21,529 nucleotides of DNA from a virus: positions 1 to 21,529 of the IMG/VR virus record IMGVR_UViG_3300045286_000115; one strand, given 5' to 3'. Below, piece by piece: positions 15,241 through 21,529 of the stretch (position 1 is its first letter; the number at the start of each line of letters is the position of its first letter). A program made the translations under genes and the position numbers. Under the pieces are notes generated by a model. It did no database searches and was not told where the DNA came from. It worked only from the letters and a program-made list of their open reading frames with translations.

Positions 15241-15518
15241 TCCGGTTTCTCCGTTGACACGCTGCCCAACACTGCTACCAATTCGTCCAAGCCCGCCGCA
15301 TCAACAGGCTTCGGGGTCGCACTCTCGGGGTCCTTCATCCCGAGCCCCTTTGCGATGGCCGCCACTGACACCGAGAGTGGCGGGATCTTCTTCCAGCGCT
15401 CGCCGATTGCGAGCACCATCGGGATCGTGACTTCCTGCCCTACGTACTCCCAGGTCCATCCGAAGGCGTCGACGAGGGCAACGTAGAGGGCATCCCAGTC
15501 GACGACGCCGCCGTCTCC
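15219..15518 (-). CDS. tail assembly chaperone, -1 frameshift extension (gpT-like part)
   Basis: This frame is entered by a -1 shift from the upstream chaperone gene and is not an independent gene. Read from the slip site it gives 99 residues starting GDGGVVDWDALYVALVDAFG, then WTWEYVGQEVTIPMVLAIGE, and ending EWLKTST. The segment around DAFGWTWEYVGQ is typical of the T part of G-GT chaperone pairs. The first in-frame ATG (15419) would drop the conserved DWDAL...FGW portion, and I see no strong ribosome site before it, so a frameshift fits better than internal initiation. The complete fusion would be about 216 residues. The frame ends 22 bases inside the tape measure gene, as is common. Confidence 0.82.
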   Translation of the reverse strand, partial: GDGGVVDWDALYVALVDAFGWTWEYVGQEVTIPMVLAIGERWKKIPPLSVSVAAIAKGLGMKDPESATPKPVDAAGLDELVAVLGSVSTEKPEWLKTST

Positions 15519-15868
15519 CCCGGTGCCGGTGTCCCTGCCTTGCGCTGGAAGCCGCTCACACTGAAGACCGCATTCATCGCTTCAGCGTAGTTGCCCAGGT
15601 CGATCATGTCGCGGACCACTTCAAGCGTCATGCTCGGGTAGTTGCGCGCCAGCGCAGCGTGCACGATCTCTTGCACAGCCTTGAGCCGATCGCCTGTCGG
15701 AATGCTCGCCGCAACCCCTGTCATGACCGCCTCGAACTGCTGCTGCAGTTCCTGAATGTCGTCGAGAGCGAGAGGCGGCACACGGTAGGCTTCCTCGCCG
15801 AACGTGACCCACACCCCGCCCCTCTTCCGTTCGGGCGGGACACGGGTCACTTCACCATCATCGGCCAT
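15440..15868 (-). CDS. tail assembly chaperone (gpG-like, unshifted product)
   Basis: The 142-residue product lies between tail tube and tape measure. It begins with an acidic/basic N-terminus, has PPLALDDIQELQQQFEAVMT and IVHAALARNYPSMTLEVVRD, and ends with a low-complexity Ser/Thr/Pro/Gly tail (residues 111-142). The helical core is what tail chaperones of the G type look like; they coat the tape measure during tail assembly and are absent from the virion. The low-complexity tail arises because the reading frame continues past the shift site in the wrong frame. The start has GGAGGAG about 6 bases upstream, inside the end of the tail tube gene, predicting high expression. Confidence 0.88.
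   Translation of the reverse strand: MADDGEVTRVPPERKRGGVWVTFGEEAYRVPPLALDDIQELQQQFEAVMTGVAASIPTGDRLKAVQEIVHAALARNYPSMTLEVVRDMIDLGNYAEAMNAVFSVSGFQRKAGTPAPGETAASSTGMPSTLPSSTPSDGPGST
15515..15523 (-). promoter_or_regulatory. likely -1 ribosomal frameshift site CCGGGGGAG
   Basis: On the minus strand the zero frame reads CCG GGG GAG (codons 116-118 of the chaperone). After a one-base slip back, the glycine tRNA again finds GGG, and translation continues GGA GAC into the gpT-like frame. The P-site match is perfect; the A-site re-pairing is imperfect, so this is not a canonical X XXY YYZ heptamer. It is the only homopolymeric run in the overlap, and the -1 frame is also open further upstream, so another slip point is possible. 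I place it by inference from frame geometry. Confidence 0.55.
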
Positions 15869-15871
15869 CGA

Positions 15872-16603
15872 TCACTCCTCCAGCGACAGCGACCCGATCG
15901 CGTTCGCCGAGTCGGCGAAGGCCGCGAAGTCGAACTCGGGGATCACGAAGTCTTCCAGCTTGGTCGCGATCGTCAGCTTCGACGACATGCACGCGTTCAG
16001 CACCATCGTGAGTTGCTTGCTCTGGAAGGTCGTCGTCAGCACCGCCGAGAACTGCGGGGCGGACCCGAGCAACTGGTTCGTGATGCTGATCTTCTTGCCG
16101 TTCGAGGCATCGGTCCAGTTGTAGGACACCGCCACGGCGACGTTGTTCTGCGACGTGTTGAACGAGTAGACCCCTGTCGTCTCGTTGCAGGTGTACTGCT
16201 GGCCGACCGGGCCGTTCGCCACGCGCGTAAAGACCGTGTTGTCGGCCGCCAGCACCACGCCCAGGTCGGTGATGGCCCCGTTGTGCGTGACCGTCACGTT
16301 GCCGCTCGACACGGTCTGCGCTTCCGCAACCGCCGTCTTCACCTCGCCCGTCGCCGGGTTCGACAGGCCGAAGAACAGGTCGTTGAAGGCCTGGGCGTTG
16401 AACTGGGCGAACTTCGCCTTGCCCGAGATCTTCCCGGTGCCACGACCGAGCGCGATCGGAAACTGGTACTGCCCGTGCAGTTCCTTGACCGAGAAGGACA
16501 TATCGATCGACACGTCCTGCAAGCCGCCGAAGCGCACCGGAGTGGCGGGTGCGGTCAGATTGCGGCCATAGAGCACACCCGAACCGAAGCTGTATTGCGA
16601 CAT
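15872..16603 (-). CDS. major tail tube protein
   Basis: The 243-residue product is beta-rich with few charged helices. It has an N-terminal FGSGVLYGRNLT, a VSIDMSFSVKELHGQYQFPI strand (residues 31-50), a GRGTGKISGKAKFAQF segment, and a central Thr/Asn/Val-rich region. This is the usual composition and size of siphovirus tube proteins, and the gene lies between the terminator and chaperone genes. The conserved tube motif LHGQ...FPIALG...GKI is seen in related phage tails. Five N-X-S/T sites occur (N15, N102, N140, N149, N162). AGGAG is 6 bases before the ATG and overlaps the TAG stop of the terminator gene. Confidence 0.85.
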   Translation of the reverse strand: MSQYSFGSGVLYGRNLTAPATPVRFGGLQDVSIDMSFSVKELHGQYQFPIALGRGTGKISGKAKFAQFNAQAFNDLFFGLSNPATGEVKTAVAEAQTVSSGNVTVTHNGAITDLGVVLAADNTVFTRVANGPVGQQYTCNETTGVYSFNTSQNNVAVAVSYNWTDASNGKKISITNQLLGSAPQFSAVLTTTFQSKQLTMVLNACMSSKLTIATKLEDFVIPEFDFAAFADSANAIGSLSLEE

Positions 16604-16612
16604 GACTTTCTC

Positions 16613-17065
16613 CTAAGTCGGGACCACGACCACGAGGGGGATGATCGCAACCTCTTGGTCCCCGAGGTCCCCCTGAAAGATCTGAATCGGGCCTTCAATC
16701 GCACAGTGCGACACGAGGCCCCCGAGAGTACACGCATTGTTCGACAGATCGTCGACGACGAGCGATGCTTCCACCGCATCGATCAACGGGTTCAGCACCT
16801 GGCTCGGCACAATGTCAGGGTCGTTGTTGGCGCCGGTGTGCACGTACAGCCACAACTTGATGTGCAGAGTCCACTTCGTCGGCAGGCCGCGCACACGCAT
16901 CGCTTCTTCCGACTCTTGCGTCATCAGTAGCGCCGGCTGATCTTCGGGCGCGACACCGTCCCAGGTCGTGACCTTCCGCGTGGCAGTCTTGAACGCCCGC
17001 TCGTCGTCAGTCGTCAGCCCCCCGAAGAAACCGAAGACCGCAGCGTAGATGTCCTCGCGGATCAT
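16613..17065 (-). CDS. tail terminator / tail completion protein
   Basis: The 150-residue product has the plan of gpU/DUF-type tail terminators: an N-terminal helix (MIREDIYAAVFGFFGGLT), a short TRKVTTWDGVAPEDQPALLM segment in which an Asp-Gly-Val turn precedes a strand, THIKLWLYVHTG, and a C-terminal strand ending IPLVVVVPT. These rings stop tail tube growth and later contact the head. It sits between the gp10-like protein and the tube protein, the standard place. Its ATG overlaps the preceding stop (ATGA, 17062-17065). Assignment rests on order, size and secondary-structure pattern more than on a single motif. Confidence 0.75.
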   Translation of the reverse strand: MIREDIYAAVFGFFGGLTTDDERAFKTATRKVTTWDGVAPEDQPALLMTQESEEAMRVRGLPTKWTLHIKLWLYVHTGANNDPDIVPSQVLNPLIDAVEASLVVDDLSNNACTLGGLVSHCAIEGPIQIFQGDLGDQEVAIIPLVVVVPT

Positions 17066-17613
17066 TGAAGCTGCCCCTTGACTGCTCCGATGATCTGCGA
17101 GCGGATCCGTTCGCGGAACTCACGCAGCGTCGACCGCAGATAGCTGCGCTCGGGCATGTTCATCACGCGGCTGTGCGCCCGTACGTTGATCTCGCCTGGG
17201 CCGCCGCCTGCCTTGCGGTACGAGCCGCGGATCTCGATCTTCTCGCCAGCCTTGTTCGTTCGGTAACGGGCGAGGGCCATCTGACTCTGCGAGCGGCGCA
17301 CGTAAGCAGGTACGCTGACGGTGCCGTTGAACCCGTACTCGTGCACACCGGCGTACTCGACGTTCGTGCCGATCGTCGCCCGGACCGAGTCGCCCTCGAC
17401 TTCGACCTTGCGGTTGATCGAGCGCCGCAGAGTGCCGGTGCGTACGTGCAGCACCTGCCCCGTCAGCTTCGTCTCTTTGACAGCGCCCTGCACCTCAATC
17501 GACAGGCGCGTGATGACCCGGATCATGGCTTCGCGAAGCTGAGCCCACCTGCCGCGCATGCGCGCCTGCAGGATCTCGTCGCGGACATCGATGTAGAAGA
17601 GTTCGTCGCTCAT
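17062..17613 (-). CDS. HK97 gp10-like head-tail joining / neck protein
   Basis: The 183-residue product resembles the HK97 gp10 family of neck or tail-completion proteins. It shows HVRTGTLRRSINRKVEV (near residue 57), TIGTNVEYAGVHEYGF (near 80-95) and a C-terminal ERSYLRSTLREF block, all in the family order. The start is taken as ATG 17613 because it overlaps the connector stop (ATGA, 17610-17613), like its neighbours; an in-frame GTG at 17622 would add three residues. Between the connector and the tail terminator, it likely forms the ring that joins the filled head to the tail. Confidence 0.85.
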   Translation of the reverse strand: MSDELFYIDVRDEILQARMRGRWAQLREAMIRVITRLSIEVQGAVKETKLTGQVLHVRTGTLRRSINRKVEVEGDSVRATIGTNVEYAGVHEYGFNGTVSVPAYVRRSQSQMALARYRTNKAGEKIEIRGSYRKAGGGPGEINVRAHSRVMNMPERSYLRSTLREFRERIRSQIIGAVKGQLQ

Positions 17614-18386
17614 ACGACCCACCGACGGCGATAGGGCGACAACATCTCTTTGACCGAGTCGGTCATGCCTTTCGACGTGTAGCTGATCGACTCGCCTGCG
17701 AGGTTCTTGCTGCTGATGCCCAGGTTGTCACGTTGCTTCAGGTCAAGGCCCACCATCTCGATACAGGCCTGCTCGATTGCGGGCGGCACGCATTGATAGG
17801 TCAGTTCGACCTGACGCCCGGAGTCAGCCGGATTGAACTCGTACGCGCCTTCGTCGAAGGTGAACTGACCGGCTGCCGGGCTCGCCATGACGAGCGTCAG
17901 GGCGGCCCCCGTGTCGACGAAGATCGACTGCAGCGGCACCAGCGGGCGGCCCGTGTCGGTCGGTTTCAGCACGGGCTTGGTGCCTGCTGGAATGAACTCG
18001 GTGTCGGTACCGACATAGCCCGACTTCCACGACACGAAGACGTTACGGCGGCCTTTCGGGAAGACCGAGCCGATCAGATAGACCGCATTCTCGTCAAAGG
18101 TATAGCCTGCTGCCACGCCATCGGTCGAGAAGGGAATGTCAGTGTTCAGCACCTTGACCGCGGACACTGTCAGGGCAGGTGTCTCGGGCAGCGCCAGCAC
18201 TGAAGTGCCGCTGCCATTGCATGGGTAGAGGGTCCGATCGACGCCGAAGATGTCTCGCGACAGAAACGTCACGATCGTCTGCGACTCACGCGAGATCAGG
18301 GCCCTGATCAGGTTGTCCTGATTAGGCTTGTCGATCGCAAGGTACGACTTGACGTTCGACAGGGTCGTCAGGTCGCGATCGGACAT
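17610..18386 (-). CDS. head-tail connector protein (HK97 gp6-like adaptor)
   Basis: The 258-residue product starts with the connector-type helical segment LSNVKSYLAIDKPNQDNLIR and ALISRESQTIVTFLSRDIFG, which binds below the portal. A beta-rich middle follows (about residues 55-190), then a C-terminal helix with PPAIEQACIEMVGLDLKQRD before MLSPYRRRWV. That final helix-then-SPYRR pattern is common in phage head-tail adaptors. It is longer than HK97 gp6 itself (about 110), the difference being the beta-rich insertion of unknown role. Downstream overlap with the gp10-like gene is by ATGA. Ten bases separate it from the small gene upstream. Confidence 0.8.
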   Translation of the reverse strand: MSDRDLTTLSNVKSYLAIDKPNQDNLIRALISRESQTIVTFLSRDIFGVDRTLYPCNGSGTSVLALPETPALTVSAVKVLNTDIPFSTDGVAAGYTFDENAVYLIGSVFPKGRRNVFVSWKSGYVGTDTEFIPAGTKPVLKPTDTGRPLVPLQSIFVDTGAALTLVMASPAAGQFTFDEGAYEFNPADSGRQVELTYQCVPPAIEQACIEMVGLDLKQRDNLGISSKNLAGESISYTSKGMTDSVKEMLSPYRRRWVV

Positions 18387-18396
18387 GGCCGGCGCC

Positions 18397-18624
18397 TTAC
18401 TTCTTCCCGGCCATAGTCGGGATCTTCAGGTCGCTCTTCGTCTCGACTTCCTCGAACGGCGTGATCGACAGACCGTGCGGTTTCAGTTCCTCGACGAGGT
18501 TGTCCGGCACCTGCACGCTGCGGTCGTTGCCTTCGGCCGCGAGCACAAAGCCGCGCACCGACACGACCGGCGCCTTGTCGGGCGGGAAGTACATGCGCGT
18601 GAACGCTTGCTGAAACGGATTCAC
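18397..18624 (-). CDS. hypothetical protein between capsid and connector, 75 aa
   Basis: I do not recognise a family. The 75-residue product has no TM segment. It reads MNPFQQAFTRMYFPPDKAPV, then a short beta-like VVSVRGFVLAA and an acidic middle, and ends in lysines (MAGKK). It begins with GTG at 18624; AGGAG lies 7 bases upstream, a clear ribosome site that decides the start. The position after the capsid gene suits a decoration, head-completion or small connector-associated protein, but nothing in the sequence proves this. It is the first gene after a likely terminator hairpin. Confidence 0.7.
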   Translation of the reverse strand: MNPFQQAFTRMYFPPDKAPVVSVRGFVLAAEGNDRSVQVPDNLVEELKPHGLSITPFEEVETKSDLKIPTMAGKK

Positions 18625-18647
18625 TGTGACACTCCTATGTGGTTGGG

Positions 18648-18686
18648 CAAAAAGGCCGGCCCCCGGTGGAGTTATGTAAGGCCGGC
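18648..18686 (-). terminator. possible intrinsic terminator after the major capsid gene
   Basis: On the minus strand, GCCGGCC (18686-18680) and GGCCGGC (18661-18655) can form a seven-pair GC stem around an 18-base loop, followed after one C by TTTTT (18653-18649). This is the arrangement of a Rho-independent terminator, with a loop longer than ideal. It lies 23 bases after the capsid stop, in an operon otherwise nearly free of gaps. It may attenuate downstream transcription so that capsid is made in excess. GCCGGC is self-complementary, so other pairings exist. Confidence 0.45.
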
Positions 18687-18709
18687 AACGTCACGACAAC
18701 TGCCCTAGA

Positions 18710-20230
18710 TCAGCCGTTGCCGATGTTCGAGATGATGCCGAGCGACGGCGGGAAGTAGTGCTGCAGCACACCGTCTTCGTAGATGCCGTACTGGTACTTG
18801 CGGCTGACCTGCGGCCACTCGATCTGGTAGTACTCGCGCCGCATGCGCATCTGCATCACGTTCGTCACGTTCGACAGCGGGTAGGGCAGCCGGTTCGTGG
18901 TGAACAGGATCGTGCCGGGCGGCATGTTCGGGTGCAGCATTACCTGCAGTTCCTGGGCACCGTTCATGCCGAACTTGTTCAGGTAGGCCCGCACCATGAT
19001 GCCGCCGCCGACCGCCTTCTGGTCGGTCTGGAAGACGAAGCGCTGCGCCGACGTCGAGGACCCGTTCAGGATCTTCAGGCCGATGTTCTGCATCTCCTGC
19101 GAGTTCACCCACATCGTGTCGGGCGACAGGCGGTAGTTGTCCCAGAAGGACTGCAGGGCCGCGTCGATCTCCTTGATGCCGCCTGCACCATCGGACGTCA
19201 GCGGAGTGCCAGCACCAGCATTGCCGGTCGCCATCAGCTTGACGTACGCGCCCAGGCTCGACTGAGCCGCGAAAGTCAGCAGCCCGTCGAAGGCGAGGCT
19301 GTTCTTCGAGTAGTCGGCCTGGGCCAGCCCCTGGAAGTTGCCGCCGGGCTTGCTGGCGTTGCCAGTGGCCGCCGCCGTGATCACCACGCTGTTGATCGTC
19401 GTGATCGCGCCGAGCGTCAGGTTGCCGGTGTTGGCGCCCCAGTACCATGCATACCCGTAGGCGCCTGCAATGGCAGTCACGGTGGCCGAAATCGAGCCCA
19501 GGTTGCCCGAACCCGCGGCAACTGCGATGTTCGCCTGCGCCGAGAAATTCGACATGCCGCCGTTGATCGTCTCGTTGCCATCGCTGCCGGCGTTCACGCG
19601 AGTAACGGTCTGCGGCACGCCGTTCGTCAGCGATGCGTTGCGGTAGCCCTCGAACGTGAGCGCCACCACGCCGACACCGTAGTTCGCAGCGTTGACGAGC
19701 GTGCCGCCGGTGTTGGCGGTCGACAGGGTCGGGGTCGCAGCGGTCGACAGCGTCACAGACGTGTTGCCGCCCAGGATGACCACTTCTTCGGCGATCATCA
19801 TCGCGCGCAACAGGCCCTCCACTGCGAGGGCCTTGACGTCATCGAAGCCTTCAGCAGCATAGTCCGCCTCGAAGGTGACGTAGTCCTCCAGCCCCAGGCC
19901 CTTGTAGGCGGCGAGGTAGTCGGCAGTCGACGTCGCGATCACACCGCCGCGGTTGCCGCCGCTGACGTAGGGCGAGGTGTTGCCAGTGTTGACGCCGGTG
20001 ACAGCGCGCCAGTTGGCCTGAATGCCGCCCTTGCCGGACACGCGAGGGATGCTGTTGCGCAGCGGCGTGATGACCGGGTACAGCTTCTTCGCCGGCCCTT
20101 CGAGGTCGTAGGCAGTAATGCCCGAGATGGCGGATGCGGACTGCGTCCACGCCTTGGCGAGGCCTTCGTCGGCCTTCGACATGGCCGTCTTCAGCAGATC
20201 GAGCGTTTCTTGAGTGGTTTGCGGGTTCAT
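18710..20230 (-). CDS. major capsid protein (HK97-like fold) with a large inserted domain
   Basis: The 506-residue product has the marks of an HK97-like capsid protein. An N-terminal helical part is followed by TPLRNSIPRVSGKGGIQANW (about 56-74), then LEDYVTFEADYAAEGFDDVK (114-133), a long helix ending EEVVILGG, and the C-terminal strands MRREYYQIEWPQVSRKYQYG and LQHYFPPSLGIISNI. It is longer than the usual 300-400 residues. Residues about 158-290 are an Ala/Gly/Thr/Asn-rich, beta-like stretch (with GAYGYAWYWG) that looks like an inserted Ig/fibronectin-type surface domain. Nine N-X-S/T sites are present (N84, N156, N198, N219, N228, N270, N291, N389, N454), five of them in that region. AGGAG is 7 bases before ATG 20230. 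No cleavage site can be assigned. Confidence 0.9.
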   Translation of the reverse strand: MNPQTTQETLDLLKTAMSKADEGLAKAWTQSASAISGITAYDLEGPAKKLYPVITPLRNSIPRVSGKGGIQANWRAVTGVNTGNTSPYVSGGNRGGVIATSTADYLAAYKGLGLEDYVTFEADYAAEGFDDVKALAVEGLLRAMMIAEEVVILGGNTSVTLSTAATPTLSTANTGGTLVNAANYGVGVVALTFEGYRNASLTNGVPQTVTRVNAGSDGNETINGGMSNFSAQANIAVAAGSGNLGSISATVTAIAGAYGYAWYWGANTGNLTLGAITTINSVVITAAATGNASKPGGNFQGLAQADYSKNSLAFDGLLTFAAQSSLGAYVKLMATGNAGAGTPLTSDGAGGIKEIDAALQSFWDNYRLSPDTMWVNSQEMQNIGLKILNGSSTSAQRFVFQTDQKAVGGGIMVRAYLNKFGMNGAQELQVMLHPNMPPGTILFTTNRLPYPLSNVTNVMQMRMRREYYQIEWPQVSRKYQYGIYEDGVLQHYFPPSLGIISNIGNG

Positions 20231-20289
20231 GGAGCGACTCCTGTCTGCGGCCCTGACCTGCTAGGCTGAGGTGTGCCGCGGAGGGGGTT

Positions 20290-20308
20290 GGGTTGAAGGG
20301 TTGAAGGG
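20290..20308. repeat. short tandem repeat, 8-base unit GGGTTGAA
   Basis: Two full copies of GGGTTGAA and a third GGG stand in the gap between the protease and capsid genes, just after the protease stop (minus-strand sense). On the mRNA it reads as a pyrimidine-rich CCCTTCAA repeat. No function is evident. It may be replication slippage in an unconstrained spacer. Confidence 0.7.
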
Positions 20309-20309
20309 C

Positions 20310-21464
20310 CTACTTGTTGAGGGCGTGGACCGGCAGGGTCATAGGCTGGCCGGTGTACTTGTGCAAAGCCTTGATCAGGCCGGCCGCCTCGTGCTTGTCG
20401 CCGATGTCGTCGACGATTGGGGCGGATGCCTTGGCGAGCGCGGCTTCGGCTTCGGCAGCCGCGTCGGGGTTGGGGATGTCGTTGCCCTTGGCGACAGCGC
20501 GCAAACGCACCGTGGGCGCTGCAGGCTGTGCCTTCAGCTTCTCGATCTCGGAAGCCTGGGCCTTGATCAGGGTGTCCTGCTCGCCGAGTCGCTTCTCCAG
20601 CGGGCCGAGCGCATCGGCCAGCAGCTTGGTGAGCGCTTCGGGCGCCTGGGTCGTGGCCAGCTTGTCAGCTTCGGCCTTTGCGAGCGCGGCAGCCTTCGCC
20701 GCCTTCTCGGCTTCGTCGCCGTCGGGCTCGGAAGGGACGGCCTTCGGGATCGGCTTGCCATCCTTGCCCAGCTTTGGCTTGCCGTCGGCGTCGAGTTCGC
20801 AGTCTTCGGCCTTCACCACGATGAACTTCTCGACGACCTTCTCGACGGGGTCGGCCTGGATCTTCTCGATCACCTTCTTCAGGTCGAGGTTGCCGGCCTT
20901 CATTGCCTTGATCAAGGCAGTGACATCTTCCGGCGTGCCTTCGATCGTCTCGTCGTCTTCGGCTGGATGGAACTCGACCTTCGCCAACGTCCCGTCGGCC
21001 TTCTGCACCTCGAAGAACTTCGCGGTCGGCATGCACGGGCGGTCGACGAGCGAGATCTCGGTCGGGATCGCCGTGTAGCGCTTGATGTCCTTCCCGTCCA
21101 TCTTCTCGACGGAACTGCCGGCGTAGCTGCCGCCGATCGAGAACCCGGTGTAGACGCCTTCGAGCACCTTCTTCCACTCGTTGTCGTCGACGACCTTCGC
21201 GCACACGTCGATCGCCTTGGCGCCGTCGTTGAACTCGATCCCGGTCAACTTGCCGGCCGCCACCTTGCCGTGCATCGCGCGCAGGTTGCCCAGGCTCTTG
21301 CCGTCGGTGTCGGCTGCGACGTCTGCGCTCCACTTCTGGAAGTGCGGCTTGCTCGTCGCGTAGTCCATGATCTCGTCGGCCTTGTCGACGATCTCTTCCG
21401 CTGCGCGGCCGAAGACGAGTCGCTTCGCCTCGTCGACTTTCTGAATCTGTGCGAAGACCTTCAT
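20310..21464 (-). CDS. XkdF-like head maturation protease fused to scaffold-like C-terminus
   Basis: The N-terminal 155 residues match the XkdF-like phage prohead protease group: KVDEAKRLVFGRAAEEIVDK, then NLRAMHGKVAAGKLTGIEF (H65), GVYTGFSIGGSYAG (S109) and IPTEISLVDRPCMPTAKFF (140s). H65 and S109 are the likely catalytic His and Ser. The remaining 230 residues are charged, Ala/Glu/Lys-rich and partly coiled-coil (EAEKAAKAAALAKAEADKLA; ALGPLEKRLGEQ), which is typical of a scaffold or delta domain, so one gene appears to supply both functions. AGGAG lies 8 bases before ATG 21464, overlapping the stop of the gene upstream. It precedes the capsid gene as expected. It contains no N-X-S/T site, unlike the capsid protein. 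Confidence 0.87.
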   Translation of the reverse strand: MKVFAQIQKVDEAKRLVFGRAAEEIVDKADEIMDYATSKPHFQKWSADVAADTDGKSLGNLRAMHGKVAAGKLTGIEFNDGAKAIDVCAKVVDDNEWKKVLEGVYTGFSIGGSYAGSSVEKMDGKDIKRYTAIPTEISLVDRPCMPTAKFFEVQKADGTLAKVEFHPAEDDETIEGTPEDVTALIKAMKAGNLDLKKVIEKIQADPVEKVVEKFIVVKAEDCELDADGKPKLGKDGKPIPKAVPSEPDGDEAEKAAKAAALAKAEADKLATTQAPEALTKLLADALGPLEKRLGEQDTLIKAQASEIEKLKAQPAAPTVRLRAVAKGNDIPNPDAAAEAEAALAKASAPIVDDIGDKHEAAGLIKALHKYTGQPMTLPVHALNK

Positions 21465-21474
21465 CTTCCTGCTC

Positions 21475-21528
21475 CTAGCCGGGTGGACCGGATTGTGCTA
21501 CTGCGCGGGTGAATTGGGAAGTGAGCGC
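21475..21528 (-). CDS. 3' end of the upstream gene (probably portal or neighbour), partial
   Basis: One minus-strand frame from the window edge reads ALTSQFTRAVAQSGPPG and stops at TAG 21475-21477. That stop is fused to the protease gene's AGGAG (TAGGAG), the same stop/ribosome-site arrangement seen at 16610-16615 and 6390-6395. Only 17 residues are visible, so the identity is not supported by sequence. A portal gene would be expected here by gene order. A second frame would end at TGA over the protease start, but without that junction pattern. Confidence 0.45.
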   Translation of the reverse strand, partial: ALTSQFTRAVAQSGPPG

Positions 21529-21529
21529 T

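Noticed and set aside
15219-15419. Separate 66-aa gene starting at ATG 15419
   Set aside because: Conserved chaperone residues lie upstream in the same frame and there is no strong ribosome site; it is better read as the frameshift extension.
15659-16930. 423-codon plus-strand frame across chaperone, tube and terminator genes
   Set aside because: Runs antisense through three recognised genes; His/Arg-rich composition typical of a shadow frame.
18758-20269. 503-codon open frame on the plus strand across the capsid gene
   Set aside because: It is exactly antisense to the well-supported capsid gene, has Arg/Val/Ala-rich low-information composition and no ribosome site; high-GC codon bias produces such shadows.
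20231-20289. Hairpin GCGGC...GCCGC in the protease-capsid gap as a terminator
   Set aside because: A stem with inner ACCT/AGGT pairing can be drawn, but there is no T tract in either direction and the loop contains mismatches.
20271-21512. 413-codon plus-strand frame across the protease gene
   Set aside because: Leu/Val/Asp/Arg-rich antisense of the GC-rich scaffold codons, no domain visible and opposite to operon direction.

Overview
The window looks like part of a tailed bacteriophage or prophage of a high-GC proteobacterium. The right three quarters (about 21.5 kb down to 6.4 kb, all on the minus strand) is an almost gap-free siphovirus head and tail operon in canonical order: possible portal 3' end, XkdF-like maturation protease fused to a scaffold-like region, major capsid protein, a small unknown protein, head-tail connector, HK97 gp10-like protein, tail terminator, tail tube, tail assembly chaperone with a -1 frameshift extension, tape measure, DUF2460, DUF2163, NlpC/P60 peptidase and a 1400-residue tail-tip protein. 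The last four follow the order seen in the Rhodobacter gene transfer agent and in many non-contractile phages. High GC, the tail-tip set and the layout would fit a Chi/Nazgul-like (Casjensviridae) phage of a beta- or gammaproteobacterium, but that placement is inference.

The left end (1 to 5072, plus strand) is a second operon of tightly overlapping genes converging on the structural operon. It holds the end of a small CxxC zinc-finger protein, a DegT/StrS-type aminotransferase, an RmlB-like NDP-sugar 4,6-dehydratase, a 621-residue GT41 glycosyltransferase resembling the HMW1C/NGT cytoplasmic N-glycosyltransferases, two unknown small proteins and a putative winged-helix protein. The dehydratase and aminotransferase could make an NDP-amino-deoxyhexose. 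The transferase could then put that sugar, or glucose, on asparagines of phage or host proteins. I consider this three-gene protein-glycosylation cassette the most interesting system in the window.

Between the two operons (5052 to 6384) lie five short genes on alternating strands that fit together almost base for base: a membrane/coiled-coil protein (-), a two-TM miniprotein (+), a YfiM/DUF2279-like secreted protein (-), a proline-rich 48-residue lipoprotein (+) and a cysteine-rich secreted protein (-). All five have membrane or export features, which suggests a lysis or envelope module, although I recognise no endolysin. Palindromes CTAG and TCATGA serve as shared stop and start codons for opposite strands.

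I saw no tRNA, rRNA, CRISPR array, integrase, attachment site or insertion sequence. No stretch longer than 300 bases lacks a gene. Terminase and an intact portal would be expected beyond the right edge.
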